From Kordiimonas sp. SCSIO 12603 (GTDB lineage Bacteria > Pseudomonadota > Alphaproteobacteria > Sphingomonadales > Kordiimonadaceae), in NCBI RefSeq assembly GCF_024398035.1, contig NZ_CP073748.1:363501-427500 (forward strand): a DNA stretch of 64,000 nt, in the 5' to 3' direction. A program made the position numbers and the translations under genes. Shown here in pieces: positions 53,468 through 63,063 of this stretch (position 1 is the first letter of the stretch; each line of letters begins with the position of its first letter). The notes under the pieces were generated by a model. That model did not search any database. It was not told the DNA's origin and saw only the letters and a list, made by a program, of their open reading frames with translations.

Positions 53468-53977
53468 GTGAGCGCATTAGGTACAGATACCCAGCTTGAT
53501 CTGGTGCTTTATCCGCACCGTTCTTTAAAGCCTGAGCATTTTTCCATATTGCTCAGGATATTGATGGTTTTGTGTATTCTCGGCAGTATCCGGTTCTATA
53601 TCGTTGGCGCCTGGCCTGTTGTGATTTTTCTGGTGCTTGACCTTCTGGCCTTGTGGTTTGCTTTCTACCTGAATTACCGCCGTGCCCGCGTAAGAGAAGT
53701 AATCAAACTGACAGAAGCTTCGCTGATTGTTGAGCGCTATGCCGCAAACGGGAAGATGGAAAGCTGGCAGTTTGAACCCTACTGGACCAAAGTGAATATC
53801 AGGAAAATTGACCGCTACAGGAATGAGCTTAGCCTCAGCTTACATCAGCAAACTGTGGTGATCGGCAGTTTCCTGTTACCGGGTGAAAAGCGAAAGCTGA
53901 AGGAAAAGCTGGAGACAGAGCTATACATCTGGAAAAATCGCAGCCCTAACCAGCCCGGCAGTACACCTGAGAAATAA
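53468..53977 (+). CDS. DUF2244 membrane protein
   Basis: A 169-residue product from GTG 53468, preceded by GGGAAG; an upstream in-frame start would lie in ubiH. Two adjacent membrane helices are at about 31-70 (LRILMVLCILGSIRFYIV, VVIFLVLDLLALWFAFYL). The remaining part is the DUF2244 core (LTEASLIVERY, WTKVNIRKIDR, VVIGSFLLPGEKRKL). Widespread in Alphaproteobacteria; function unknown. It overlaps the convergent protease gene by 32 bp. Confidence 0.85.
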   Translation: MSALGTDTQLDLVLYPHRSLKPEHFSILLRILMVLCILGSIRFYIVGAWPVVIFLVLDLLALWFAFYLNYRRARVREVIKLTEASLIVERYAANGKMESWQFEPYWTKVNIRKIDRYRNELSLSLHQQTVVIGSFLLPGEKRKLKEKLETELYIWKNRSPNQPGSTPEK

Positions 53978-54803
53978 GCCTTCCTGCCCGAAGCCTCCGG
54001 CCAATAAGATCATAGTTTGAATATGATATACCTTCTTCAAACTTGGCAATTCTGCCTCTGTGGCTTTCATCAAGCAGGTCTGTTTCTTCAAAAACATGAG
54101 GGTTGGTCGTATAAACACGGCCCCTACGCGGAGAGCCTGCCACAACAGTACCGATCACTACACCATCTTCATTGAAAACCGGGCCGCCAGAAATACCACC
54201 GAGCGATCCACTAAAGCCCGGGCGCCTGTCGCGTTCAACCCATGCTACAACAGGCTCTCGCATACGGTAACGCCCTGATGAGCGCATTACAGTAGTGCCG
54301 ATAACCGCTGCGCGTACATCTGCGGGTTTCCCTTGCGGATAGCCCATCATAAAGCCTTCCTGCCCGCGTTTTGGTACACTGTCTGTGAGATCAAAATGAA
54401 CTGCTGGGCCCTTCACAGCTTTAATAATCGCGAAATCTCTGGTTTTCAGGCTAAATGCTGATTTTACGGGATAAAGCCTGTTTTTTTCATCAATGAAAAA
54501 CACCCCTGCACAGCCGTCCACCACATGTCGGGCTGTTACATAGGTACCGTTTCCGTCTACTGCAAACGCGGTACCAACGCCGTTTGTTGTTTTTTCCTCA
54601 AGCTCAACCTGAACTGCGCTCGCCACATCTGTTGGAAGCGGAAGGTTTACCGCTGGCTTGGAACCATAATCAGGCCGGGGCTCTATAACTGGCTTAGGGT
54701 CAAACTCAGGGCGACGTTCAATACCCCCCTCACTTCCCGCATAACGGAAAATAAAGAAGACAATAACAACGAAATAGATCGCTAATTCAAACTTACGCCG
54801 CAT
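53946..54803 (-). CDS. Membrane-anchored trypsin-like serine protease
   Basis: A 285-residue protein with an N-terminal membrane anchor (7-22). The triad is clear: His in VTARHVVDGC, Asp in KTRDFAII and Ser in GGISGGPVFNEDG. A proline-rich linker (34-60) separates anchor and catalytic domain. It is DegP-like in fold but lacks a PDZ domain. Faces the periplasm by topology. Convergent with the DUF2244 gene. Confidence 0.85.
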   Translation of the reverse strand: MRRKFELAIYFVVIVFFIFRYAGSEGGIERRPEFDPKPVIEPRPDYGSKPAVNLPLPTDVASAVQVELEEKTTNGVGTAFAVDGNGTYVTARHVVDGCAGVFFIDEKNRLYPVKSAFSLKTRDFAIIKAVKGPAVHFDLTDSVPKRGQEGFMMGYPQGKPADVRAAVIGTTVMRSSGRYRMREPVVAWVERDRRPGFSGSLGGISGGPVFNEDGVVIGTVVAGSPRRGRVYTTNPHVFEETDLLDESHRGRIAKFEEGISYSNYDLIGRRLRAGRLISQVYCRAG

Positions 54804-54815
54804 GAGAGCCTGTCT

Positions 54816-55229
54816 CTACCCGCTGATTGCTGCCGAATTAATAAAGGCCGTAGAAAGCTTCACGCTGATAAGGCAGATCGACGCACCCAGTTCACCAGCT
54901 TCAATTCGTTTTGAAAGGTCTTTCACAAACATATCTACGATACGAAACGCAACAAGTTGGAGGATAAGCGCAATAATCCCCCAGAAGACAATATCCCAAA
55001 GGGAAACAGAAGCTGCGAGTGAGAAAGCCAGCGGCAGTGCAAGGCCGATTGTAGCCCCAGAAAAAGAAAGGGCTGCTGCAATATTCCCTTCTTTGATCAA
55101 GGAAATCTCATCATGATTGGTAATGCGAGTATAGATAAACATACCCATGATCAGCATCAAAAGCGTTGTACCGGAATGGATCAAAAAAAACGGCAGGCCG
55201 TCCAGTAATGAATTAAGTGCGAGTTCCAT
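54816..55229 (-). CDS. DUF350-family membrane protein
   Basis: A 137-residue product from ATG 55229, chosen for the GGGGGAAG seven bases upstream. Four membrane helices; GNIAAALSFSGATIGLALPLAFS and LWDIVFWGIIALILQL (read in parts) are DUF350 (UPF0719) hallmarks. Function unknown. It is downstream of dapB by ten bases. Confidence 0.88.
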   Translation of the reverse strand: MELALNSLLDGLPFFLIHSGTTLLMLIMGMFIYTRITNHDEISLIKEGNIAAALSFSGATIGLALPLAFSLAASVSLWDIVFWGIIALILQLVAFRIVDMFVKDLSKRIEAGELGASICLISVKLSTAFINSAAISG

Positions 55230-55239
55230 TTTCTTCCCC

Positions 55240-56016
55240 CTAAAGCCCCAGAACATCCATCATGGAATATCTGCCATAGTTTTGGCCTTTTGTCCAAAGG
55301 GCTGCACGCACAGCACCGTCAGCAAAGAGAGTTCTGTTTTCTGCTTTGTGAGAGAGCGTGATACGTTCGCTACCACTTGCGAAAATAACATCATGCTCAC
55401 CAATTACAGAACCACCACGAAGAGTCGCGAACCCGATTGAGCCTTCTTCACGCTCTCCTGTCATGCCGTCACGTACATCAGCGCGCAGATCAGAAAGTGG
55501 CTTACCGCGCCCCTCTGCTGCCGCTTCCCCAAGCATAAGCGCTGTGCCTGAAGGTGCATCTACTTTGTGCTTATGGTGCATTTCCACCACTTCGATATCC
55601 CAATCAGTGCCCAGTTTTGCTGCAGCCTGACGGGTTAGCCCCATAAGCAGGTTCACCCCTAAAGAATAGTTTCCAGCCTGAATAATCACCGCTTTTTCGC
55701 CTGCCGCATCAAGAGCGGCATGGTCTTCTTCTGTAAGGCCTGTTGTTCCAACCACAAAAGCAACACCGGTGTCTGCCGCCATTTTAGCGTGCTTTGCTGT
55801 GTTACCGGGCGGCGTGAAATCAATCACAACATCAGAGGATGCAAATACACTGGCCGTATTATCTGATAGGGTAACACCGTATACTTCAGTGCCAATTTTG
55901 CTATGGCTCGCCATTTCAGAAACTGCGGTTATTTCTGCCTCTTTGTTTCCAATAAGCACAGCGGCAATTGCCTGTCCCATTCGGCCCAAACCGCCAATGA
56001 TTCCAACTTTCAGCAT
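55240..56016 (-). CDS. dapB: 4-hydroxy-tetrahydrodipicolinate reductase
   Basis: A 258-residue enzyme of lysine/diaminopimelate synthesis. Start ATG 56016 has AAAGGG upstream and gives MLKVGIIGGLGRMGQ with the nucleotide loop at 6-14. The catalytic region is EMHHKHKVDAPSGTAL (His, Lys). GTTGL and the final YGRYSMMDVLGL match the family. Confidence 0.95.
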   Translation of the reverse strand: MLKVGIIGGLGRMGQAIAAVLIGNKEAEITAVSEMASHSKIGTEVYGVTLSDNTASVFASSDVVIDFTPPGNTAKHAKMAADTGVAFVVGTTGLTEEDHAALDAAGEKAVIIQAGNYSLGVNLLMGLTRQAAAKLGTDWDIEVVEMHHKHKVDAPSGTALMLGEAAAEGRGKPLSDLRADVRDGMTGEREEGSIGFATLRGGSVIGEHDVIFASGSERITLSHKAENRTLFADGAVRAALWTKGQNYGRYSMMDVLGL

Positions 56017-56065
56017 GATGCATCCCTTTAATCTGTCTGCCTTCTGCCTACCATGACATTTGCCC

Positions 56066-56094
56066 AAAAGAAAAGGCTGGCGAAGAACCAGCCT
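56066..56094 (-). terminator. Rho-independent terminator of the TonB receptor gene
   Basis: Read on the minus strand, AGGCTGG and CCAGCCT form a 7-bp stem (56094-56074) around a 7-base loop, followed by TTTCTTTT. It lies between the receptor stop and the dapB start. Confidence 0.82.
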
Positions 56095-56123
56095 CATCAA
56101 TTTTTCTAATGGAGTGCTTTAGC

Positions 56124-58832
56124 CTAGAAATTGAAAATCAGATCAAAGCCCCATGTGGTTGGTTCTGTAAGCCTTGATACAGGCGTACCAAAGGTATCAC
56201 GGGTTAGGCCTCCAGCACCGCCCGCATAGCGATTATTAAAGATATTACGCGCAAAGAAAGAGAAGCTGATATCTTCATCCGCATTGGTCCATCCCACACG
56301 AACATTGGTGAAATGCTGGGCAAGCCCTGTTTCCCAGATCACATTTCCAACGGAAACGATACCACATGTGTTTACGGCCCGGCATTCGCCATTTTCGCGG
56401 CGAGCGCTTGTGTAGCTATGATCAGCATGGAAATTAAGTGAACCACTGTCCCCAAGTGGATAAATATAATCACCACCAAAACTTATCCGGTATTTAGGTT
56501 CTCCCGTTGGATCTCCCACCGCGGAACGGCCACAGTTTTCCGAACAGGTAATATCCTGATAGCCGCCGTTAGCAAAGAAACGCAGGTTCCCGGTTGGTGC
56601 CCATAGAAGCTCTAGATCAATGCCTTTACCGGAAATGTCTTCTGTTTGGGTGAGATACTGCGGAACGCTGCTGCTATCTACCTCAAGAAGCCTGATCGAC
56701 TGACGATCGTTATATTTATATTTCCAGAAGGACATATTGAACCGGAGGCTGTCTTCAAACCACTGGGATTTAAAGCCGGTTTCAATGTTCCACACAGTTT
56801 CATTATCGAAGAAGCTGTTGATCTGCACAGTATTGAAACCACCAGCCTTATACCCCCGCGCCCAGGATGCATAAATAAGCGCATCATCAGTGATTTTATA
56901 ATCTACCGCGATCCTTGGACTAAAATTATTCCAACTGTCTTTGCGCTCAAACGCTATGCCTTCAAGGCCCCCAACATCAAAGACAAAATCACCACTGCCG
57001 CCTGTAACATTCGCAAGGATACCCTGCATAATATCTGCAAGGTTACCAATACCCGGGATTTCAAGCCTTTCTCTGCCCTCAATCGTGCGCGTATCATTGA
57101 ACCATTCCCATGATTTCTTATCGTGGGTGTAGCGAAGGCCTGCATTAATATTCAAGTGGTCTGTCACCGCATAGGTTACATCTGCAAACGCGGCAAAGGC
57201 ATTGAATGTACCTTCACCAAACATGGTTTCTTCCCAAAGCCGCCCGCTGAGTGATGTAAGCGCTAAATTGGAAATCGCCTCAAGTGATAAGGCTGGCAGA
57301 CTGGGGTCCACACAGTTAAGCGGCAGGTTGTTAAAGCTGATAAAACCACTGAAACTATCAAGGAAGATACTTTCGCAGGCGTTGATACCGTCTGCTGGAT
57401 TAAAGGACTGCGCCAGAATACCCGGTGTAGCCCCCACATTATAGAGAAGCGTATCGATTGAATCGAGCGTAGCATGGGTTTCAGAGCGCTGTTTGGCATT
57501 CTCCCAATAATAGCTGGCACCCGCGGTCCATGTAAGCCTGTCTGTTACTCCGTTCAGACGCAGTTCTTGATAGAAATGCTTGTTGCTTTCAACATTATCT
57601 GTATCAAAATAAAAATTTACATCCGCAGTACCATCTTCATCCTGCAAATTATTGGTATTAAAGGCTTTATAAGCAGAAATTGACGTGAATGTCGCCCAAT
57701 CAAGCTCATGCGTAACTGTAAGGGTAATACCGTCCAAGTTCCGGCGTTCTTCCCCATTTGCAATATCGGATGATAACGGCCCAAACGGATCAGCACCGCC
57801 CACACTGTTGCCAGACCGGAAAAAAGTCCAATCCGGGTTTCCTGATGGCGGCACGTAACCGGCCGCAGCAAAATTTGCATAAAAAGCTGCAAGCGGAATA
57901 TCTGTAACCGTATTGATCGGCAGTGCCCCAAACTGCTCACGCGTTAGGCCCTGGGGCGCACCAAGCACGGCATGGAGGAAATCTACATGCCCCGGAAGAT
58001 CATTCAACTCAGAAGCATCTGGCGCTGTTCTATACTGGCCGTTTGCCACACCAACAATTGGTCGTTCTTCATCCTGATCAGTATGATCAAATTCATAAGC
58101 AAGATTGAAGGCCGTTCTCTCGCTTGGCTCCCAGCGAAGCTGTACGCGGCCTGTCACATTATCCTGCCTGCCGTAATCTTCCCCTGTAAGGGCATCATCC
58201 TCATACCCATTCTGCTTGTTCACAAGCAGGTTTGCCCTGAGAGCAACAGTTTCTGAGAACGGGATATTAATCATTCCGTCTATCAGCTTTTTATCATATT
58301 TGCCGTATCTGGCTCTTACACGGGCACTAAATTCTTCAAGGTCTGGCTTCTGGGTGATGATGGAAACTGCCCCTGCTGCTGTGTTCCGGCCAAAAAGCGT
58401 ACCTTGCGGCCCTTTAAGAACCTCGATCCGTTCAATATCACTAAAGAAAATAACCCCAGCACCGGAACGCGACGCATAAACACCATCAATGAAAATACCT
58501 ACCGCAGGGTCAGTCCCCACACCAAAATCACTGGTTTCAACACCGCGAATTCTGAAATTTGGCTGGGTAACCCCTGAGATTTCAAGACCCGGTGTGTAAG
58601 TACTGATATCTGTCAGGTTTTCCGCGGCAATTGTCTGCAGAAAGTTTGCAGAAAACGCATTAATAGAAATAGGGACATCCTGCTGGTTCTGCGCCCTTTT
58701 TTGCGCAGTTACCGTAATTTCTTCAAGTTGCAGGGCCCCACCATCACTTGTATCCTGTGCCTGAGCCCCTACAGCTCCAGCTAAAGCGGATACGCTCACT
58801 CCGGCTAATAATACAGCACGGTTTAAACTCAT
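56124..58832 (-). CDS. TonB-dependent outer-membrane receptor
   Basis: A 902-residue receptor. A signal peptide (1-26) is followed by a TonB-box-like stretch (LQLEEITVTAQ), the plug domain (~40-165: GVETSDFGVGTDPAVGIFIDGVYASR in parts, RIEVLKGPQGTLFGRNTAAGAVSI) and a 22-strand barrel ending in an aromatic residue (WGFDLIFNF). The plug motif and the long extracellular loops place it in the large alphaproteobacterial/sphingomonad-type family for complex carbon substrates rather than a siderophore-specific group. It heads a locus with a di-haem cytochrome, a beta-helix protein and a TetR regulator. Confidence 0.93.
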   Translation of the reverse strand: MSLNRAVLLAGVSVSALAGAVGAQAQDTSDGGALQLEEITVTAQKRAQNQQDVPISINAFSANFLQTIAAENLTDISTYTPGLEISGVTQPNFRIRGVETSDFGVGTDPAVGIFIDGVYASRSGAGVIFFSDIERIEVLKGPQGTLFGRNTAAGAVSIITQKPDLEEFSARVRARYGKYDKKLIDGMINIPFSETVALRANLLVNKQNGYEDDALTGEDYGRQDNVTGRVQLRWEPSERTAFNLAYEFDHTDQDEERPIVGVANGQYRTAPDASELNDLPGHVDFLHAVLGAPQGLTREQFGALPINTVTDIPLAAFYANFAAAGYVPPSGNPDWTFFRSGNSVGGADPFGPLSSDIANGEERRNLDGITLTVTHELDWATFTSISAYKAFNTNNLQDEDGTADVNFYFDTDNVESNKHFYQELRLNGVTDRLTWTAGASYYWENAKQRSETHATLDSIDTLLYNVGATPGILAQSFNPADGINACESIFLDSFSGFISFNNLPLNCVDPSLPALSLEAISNLALTSLSGRLWEETMFGEGTFNAFAAFADVTYAVTDHLNINAGLRYTHDKKSWEWFNDTRTIEGRERLEIPGIGNLADIMQGILANVTGGSGDFVFDVGGLEGIAFERKDSWNNFSPRIAVDYKITDDALIYASWARGYKAGGFNTVQINSFFDNETVWNIETGFKSQWFEDSLRFNMSFWKYKYNDRQSIRLLEVDSSSVPQYLTQTEDISGKGIDLELLWAPTGNLRFFANGGYQDITCSENCGRSAVGDPTGEPKYRISFGGDYIYPLGDSGSLNFHADHSYTSARRENGECRAVNTCGIVSVGNVIWETGLAQHFTNVRVGWTNADEDISFSFFARNIFNNRYAGGAGGLTRDTFGTPVSRLTEPTTWGFDLIFNF

Positions 58833-58965
58833 AACCCCCTCCTATGATATTTCTTCCCGGTAGTAATGGTTGCTACGAATTTGCTTTCTTCCCCAAAAAC
58901 AATCATAGCCCGCCCCATTTTTGAGGCGAGCTTGCAGCAACCTTTTAAACTTTTACAGCATCCTT

Positions 58966-60024
58966 TTATTCAAGCTTCTTGATCCATTCTTTAAGTAAGT
59001 CCACCCCCTCAGTGTGGATTGTCGTTCTGCCAACCTCTGGCATCATTACGCCAGGATCCACAGAATTTACCCGGTACAGTAAAATCGATTTTTCTGGCTG
59101 CCCAGGTTCGATATCAACAGAAAATCCGCCTGATCCTCTGCCTGCAGCAACGGGCGTTTTTTTATACCCCCATGTAACTTTATTTGTTTCTCCGTACGTT
59201 AAAAACAAACCTGATGTAGAAGCTGGCCCTTCACTTCGGTGACAATGGGCACAGTTGATATCCAGATAAGCTCTGGCACGGCGATCCAGGCTTGCCGTTA
59301 AATCATCAAACTCTGGAACCGTAGGCGCTTTATCAGGTGTTGGTGCACCGCTAAGTTTACCAGTTTCAACCCATTTTGTGATCTGGTTTTTCTTTTCGTC
59401 GTCATATTCATAACTAAAGTTCAGATATCTGGCTTTGGGGCCAATAGGGGTGAATTCTCGCCCAAGGGTATGACAGCCTTTACACTGGTTTTTGTTTGGC
59501 ACAACATAATCAATAGAGCGGCTTTCACCTGTTTCATCAATCCAGCTTACCGGCAGTGTTTTACCCGCTACTTTGAGAACGGCGTCGCTTTGATCCTCAT
59601 TCCAGACATAAGCCCACGCATTCCACCCTGCTTCCTGACGGATCAAAAGCCGGGTTTCAATACGCCGAATATTTTCACCTGGTTTTCTGAAATCAGCTGG
59701 ATACGCAAAGGTTTTAATAAGCGTGGTTCCAACAGGGAATTCCATCACTTCATGTTCTGAATATGTGGCTGACATACCTTCAGGTATATAAACGAAACGG
59801 TATTTATGGGCGTAATCTGTAAACAGCGGCATTTTCATACTGTAAGGCAACACACCATCAGCAGGCGTATGAGCCGAGACATCAGAAAACAACCCATAAT
59901 CAGAAAGCAATTTTGCCGGGCGCTTTTTCATCAGCGCTGCATCATTAACCTCTGCCCCTGCTTGCTCTGCAAAGAAGGCAGCAATCATACTCAGGAAAAC
60001 AAAAAAGCGCACAGCAACCACCAT
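58966..60024 (-). CDS. SO2930/HNE_0200-family di-haem c-type cytochrome
   Basis: A 352-residue exported protein (signal peptide 1-24). Two haem c-binding motifs: NQCKGCHTLG and NCAHCHRSEG. The N-terminal LLSDYGLF and YSMKMPLFTDYAHKYRFVYIPEG region (in parts) is diagnostic for the family found next to a parallel beta-helix protein. Periplasmic electron carrier or oxidase; substrate unknown. Two bases separate it from the beta-helix gene, so the two are translationally coupled. Confidence 0.88.
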   Translation of the reverse strand: MVVAVRFFVFLSMIAAFFAEQAGAEVNDAALMKKRPAKLLSDYGLFSDVSAHTPADGVLPYSMKMPLFTDYAHKYRFVYIPEGMSATYSEHEVMEFPVGTTLIKTFAYPADFRKPGENIRRIETRLLIRQEAGWNAWAYVWNEDQSDAVLKVAGKTLPVSWIDETGESRSIDYVVPNKNQCKGCHTLGREFTPIGPKARYLNFSYEYDDEKKNQITKWVETGKLSGAPTPDKAPTVPEFDDLTASLDRRARAYLDINCAHCHRSEGPASTSGLFLTYGETNKVTWGYKKTPVAAGRGSGGFSVDIEPGQPEKSILLYRVNSVDPGVMMPEVGRTTIHTEGVDLLKEWIKKLE

Positions 60025-60026
60025 GT

Positions 60027-61271
60027 TTACTTCCCAGCCTTATCTTGCGGCAACACAATAGGATCTCGCGGTGGGATTGAACCATTATAATCTTCAATAT
60101 CCCGGTCAATACCAGCATTCCACGGCACAATCATATCGTAGACAAAATCAAGGTTAGCGAAGGTGGTCCCATCTTTTTCCTTGATATGGATAGCATCTTC
60201 ATCATCCGGTCCAAAGAAGGCTGCCCAAACACCACCAACAGCACCGTCCCAAACAATGTCTGGGATTGGAAGGCCCGTTTTCGGCTCAATCATTTCCTTC
60301 GCTACACCATCTGGTGCCCAACCACCACGACCGTATGTGTTGTCATGCACGTAAATATTACGCGGCAACGGATTAAATTCAGGATCATTATATTCACGCG
60401 GGTAAGCGGCAATCAGCATATTCACCGATGCATTTTCAGCCATTTCATTACCAAACACTTCAACATCCCGGTTCGACATCACCATAATGCCTGTACCCAT
60501 TGGAACTGTACCAACAATGTTACCGGGAGGTGCGAAATTTGCTGTATCATTATTCACTGCTTTATTATTGTAAACGCGAATAGAATGGCCGCCTTTTTGA
60601 GGCAGGTTAGGCATATCGAAAATCAGGATGCCGCCAGTATTATGGGTGGCTACATTATCGTACACATCAGCGAAATAGCAGTTTTCGATTTCAATACCCG
60701 CCACATTATATTCCGCACGGCTGTTGCGCACGATGATATTCTGGCTTTGCCCTACATAGATGCCTGCGTCAGACGCGCCGATCACTACATTGCCATCGAT
60801 AAGCACATTTTTTGATTCAACTGGATAAAGGCCATAAGACCCGTTTTCAGCTTTTGGGCCCCCTGTCCACTCAACCCGCACATTGATAAAGGAAATTGTG
60901 TCCACGCCTTTGGCTTTAATGCCGTCACCCGGGGTATCTTCAATCGCCAGCCCTTCAATCCAGACATTATCTGAGGTGATCAACAAACCCTCAGAACCTG
61001 TTTTTTGCTCCGCAAAGGAAAGGATAGTTTTATCCATACCCGCACCGCGCAGCGTAATGTTAGGTACATCAAGTGATAAAGCACCAGTGAAGCTGAATTT
61101 ACCCGCGGGCAGTTCTATTGTTGAACCAGGCTCCGCGAGAATAAGCGCTTCCTGCAAGCTTTCCTGAATATTTTCACCCGCTTCAATTTGAATTATCTCT
61201 TGAGCATAGGCATAAGGGCTTGTTGCCATAAGAAGCATACTGGCAGCCGCTACCTTAAATAGTTTGTTCAT
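60027..61271 (-). CDS. Parallel beta-helix repeat protein, partner of the di-haem cytochrome
   Basis: A 414-residue product from ATG 61271 (AGGGGAAG upstream); signal peptide 1-23. Right-handed beta-helix repeats run through the middle (ITLRGAGMDKTILSF, VWIEGLAIEDTPGDGIKAKG, NVLIDGNVVIGASDAGIYVGQ, NIIVRNSRAEYNVAGIEIEN, GILIFDMPNLP in successive coils). Such proteins bind or cleave polysaccharide or hydrophobic ligands. It is encoded with a di-haem cytochrome, the pairing known from Shewanella SO2930-type loci. Reaction unknown. Confidence 0.85.
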   Translation of the reverse strand: MNKLFKVAAASMLLMATSPYAYAQEIIQIEAGENIQESLQEALILAEPGSTIELPAGKFSFTGALSLDVPNITLRGAGMDKTILSFAEQKTGSEGLLITSDNVWIEGLAIEDTPGDGIKAKGVDTISFINVRVEWTGGPKAENGSYGLYPVESKNVLIDGNVVIGASDAGIYVGQSQNIIVRNSRAEYNVAGIEIENCYFADVYDNVATHNTGGILIFDMPNLPQKGGHSIRVYNNKAVNNDTANFAPPGNIVGTVPMGTGIMVMSNRDVEVFGNEMAENASVNMLIAAYPREYNDPEFNPLPRNIYVHDNTYGRGGWAPDGVAKEMIEPKTGLPIPDIVWDGAVGGVWAAFFGPDDEDAIHIKEKDGTTFANLDFVYDMIVPWNAGIDRDIEDYNGSIPPRDPIVLPQDKAGK

Positions 61272-61461
61272 TATTCTTCCCCTTGTCTGGAAGCCCCAAC
61301 TTCCAGCACGTTCCATTCCGCCTATATTAGGGTGCATAAAAACACCTGTAGTGTCAACAAAATATGAAACAATTTCACTTTTCTTTATTTGCAATCAGAC
61401 GGCCCTTATGGCACTTCATGGTTTGCAGTAAGGGGGGAGACAGCGTACAGCTGGTGTAAAT

Positions 61462-62055
61462 ATGAAAAAATTACCAAAGCAGGCGCGTGCAAAAGCACGG
61501 GTACAAACTATTTTGCAGGTAACACAGGACCTGCTTCTTCTTCACGGTGTTGAAGGCGTTACCACTACGGCTATTTCAAAAAAAGCAGGTATTCCTGTTG
61601 GTTCCGTTTACCAATATTTCGAAGACAAGGAAGAAATTCTCAGCACCCTCTACACACAAGCCTTCAATGATGTTCGTCTTGTTATTGAAGATACAGTAAA
61701 AGACTTATCTTCTGATGCTGATCTTGCAGAAATCGTAAATTCACTGCTGCAAACTTTCTGGAAACAAGCCTGGAATCACCCATCCTACCGAGCGCTTACC
61801 CGGTGGGCGAACGCTAAACTTGGTTTTTATGATGTAACGCCAAGCGAAGAAAGCGATGTAACGGAATTAATGCAACTCGCCTTTAGCGCGACAGGTATTA
61901 ATTTCCCTGCAGACAGGTATAATACCATCCTCAAACTTTGTACCACGGTGATATCCATGATTATTGATATTGCTATTGAACAGGAAACTGAAGAAGACGC
62001 TCAGAAACTGGTTGATGAGCTTGAGATCATGGTACTTCGCTATATCAGCAGTTAA
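61462..62055 (+). CDS. TetR-family regulator of the adjacent locus
   Basis: A 197-residue protein with a helix-turn-helix at about 28-60 (VTTTAISKKAGIPVGSVYQYFEDKEE, in two parts). The ligand domain is helical. Divergent from the beta-helix/cytochrome/TonB-receptor genes across 190 bp; an ACAC-N5-GTGT element at 61342-61354 is a weak operator candidate. It probably represses that locus. Confidence 0.88.
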   Translation: MKKLPKQARAKARVQTILQVTQDLLLLHGVEGVTTTAISKKAGIPVGSVYQYFEDKEEILSTLYTQAFNDVRLVIEDTVKDLSSDADLAEIVNSLLQTFWKQAWNHPSYRALTRWANAKLGFYDVTPSEESDVTELMQLAFSATGINFPADRYNTILKLCTTVISMIIDIAIEQETEEDAQKLVDELEIMVLRYISS

Positions 62056-62058
62056 AGG

Positions 62059-62084
62059 AAGGCGCCCTGAGGCGCCTTTTCTTT
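62059..62084 (+). terminator. Terminator of TetR gene, possibly bidirectional
   Basis: AAGGCGCC and GGCGCCTT pair around a CTGA tetraloop (62059-62078), followed by TTCTTTT. It lies between two convergent genes. Confidence 0.82.
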
Positions 62085-62089
62085 TATTT

Positions 62090-62992
62090 TCAAAAGAATA
62101 GAAAAGCTGCATAGCCTGCTATTATCGCCATTGAAAAGATCACTGTTACAAAAGCTATCAGCAGCTTGGAGGTGAAAAGCGACCTGAGAAGAATGAGTTC
62201 AGTCAAACTTGCACCAGCACTCCCGATAATAAGTGACAGAATGGTGCCAGCACCTACCCCTTTTGAAAGTAGCGCACCAGCAAGAGGAATTACCGCTTCA
62301 GCCCGAATATAAAGCGGTACACCGATAACAGCGGCAACCGGAATAGCGAGCGGGTTATCAGCGCTGGCATACTTGCTTACAAGCTCTGTTGGCATATACC
62401 CGTAAATCACACTACCTATCGCAATACCTGTTAGAAGATACGGCAAAACCCCAACAAAATCCTTCCAGGCATCTTTCCAAACACCCGCATACTTGCCTTT
62501 GGTCTTTACGGCATCACCACAATTTGTTGCTCCACATGCCATTTTCTCCTCTGCTTCTACCGGGCGAATAAACCGGCTGAAATTCAAGGCTTCCAGAAGC
62601 CAACCAGCAAATAGAGACACAAGAAGCGCCGCAAGCACATAGGTGAGCGTGAGAGATGCGCCAAAAGTTGCTGCAAGCAGTACAACAATAACCGGATTAA
62701 GAAGCGGAGAAGCAAAAAGGAATACCATCATAGGCCCAAAACCAGCCTTGGCACGGATCAAACCTTTGAGCATGGGGATAGTCGAGCAACTACAGAAGGG
62801 TGTGATAGCACCGAGACCTGCCGCAATGAAATAACCATACCTGCTATGGCCGCTTAAAAGGCTTTCAATGCGTTCAGATGGAATATGTCGCTGCAAAACA
62901 CCCACGAGCATACTGATACCAAGAAACAAAACTGATAGTTCCACGGCCAGAAACAAAAACATGTCCAATACGTCATACATTTGCTGGGACAT
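62090..62992 (-). CDS. SO0444/ArsP-type permease (DUF318)
   Basis: A 300-residue protein with eight or more membrane helices. The conserved TPFCSCSTIPMLKG motif near 80-93 holds the paired cysteines. A cytoplasmic loop (~147-165) carries ACGATNCGD. The halves repeat the same fold (RAEAVIPLAGALLSKG in the second). Family members export copper, zinc, organoarsenicals or related soft metals. It is divergent from an ArsR-type gene, which strengthens a metal(loid) role. Confidence 0.88.
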   Translation of the reverse strand: MSQQMYDVLDMFLFLAVELSVLFLGISMLVGVLQRHIPSERIESLLSGHSRYGYFIAAGLGAITPFCSCSTIPMLKGLIRAKAGFGPMMVFLFASPLLNPVIVVLLAATFGASLTLTYVLAALLVSLFAGWLLEALNFSRFIRPVEAEEKMACGATNCGDAVKTKGKYAGVWKDAWKDFVGVLPYLLTGIAIGSVIYGYMPTELVSKYASADNPLAIPVAAVIGVPLYIRAEAVIPLAGALLSKGVGAGTILSLIIGSAGASLTELILLRSLFTSKLLIAFVTVIFSMAIIAGYAAFLFF

Positions 62993-63003
62993 TTTAAACT
63001 CCT

Positions 63004-63019
63004 ATATTTCTAGAAATAT
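63004..63019. promoter_or_regulatory. Perfect palindrome, operator for ArsR candidate
   Basis: ATATTTCTAGAAATAT is a perfect 16-bp palindrome between the divergent permease and ArsR genes, 12 bp from the permease start. Confidence 0.65.
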
Positions 63020-63063
63020 CGAAATAATGATTAGCTATATTGATTTCAAGAGCTATGTCAATT

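Noticed and set aside
58833-58965. Terminator hairpin with AGCTCGCC/GGGCGGGCT-type pairing after the cytochrome gene
   Set aside because: Needs several G-U pairs and has only a moderate T-run; not strong enough to list.
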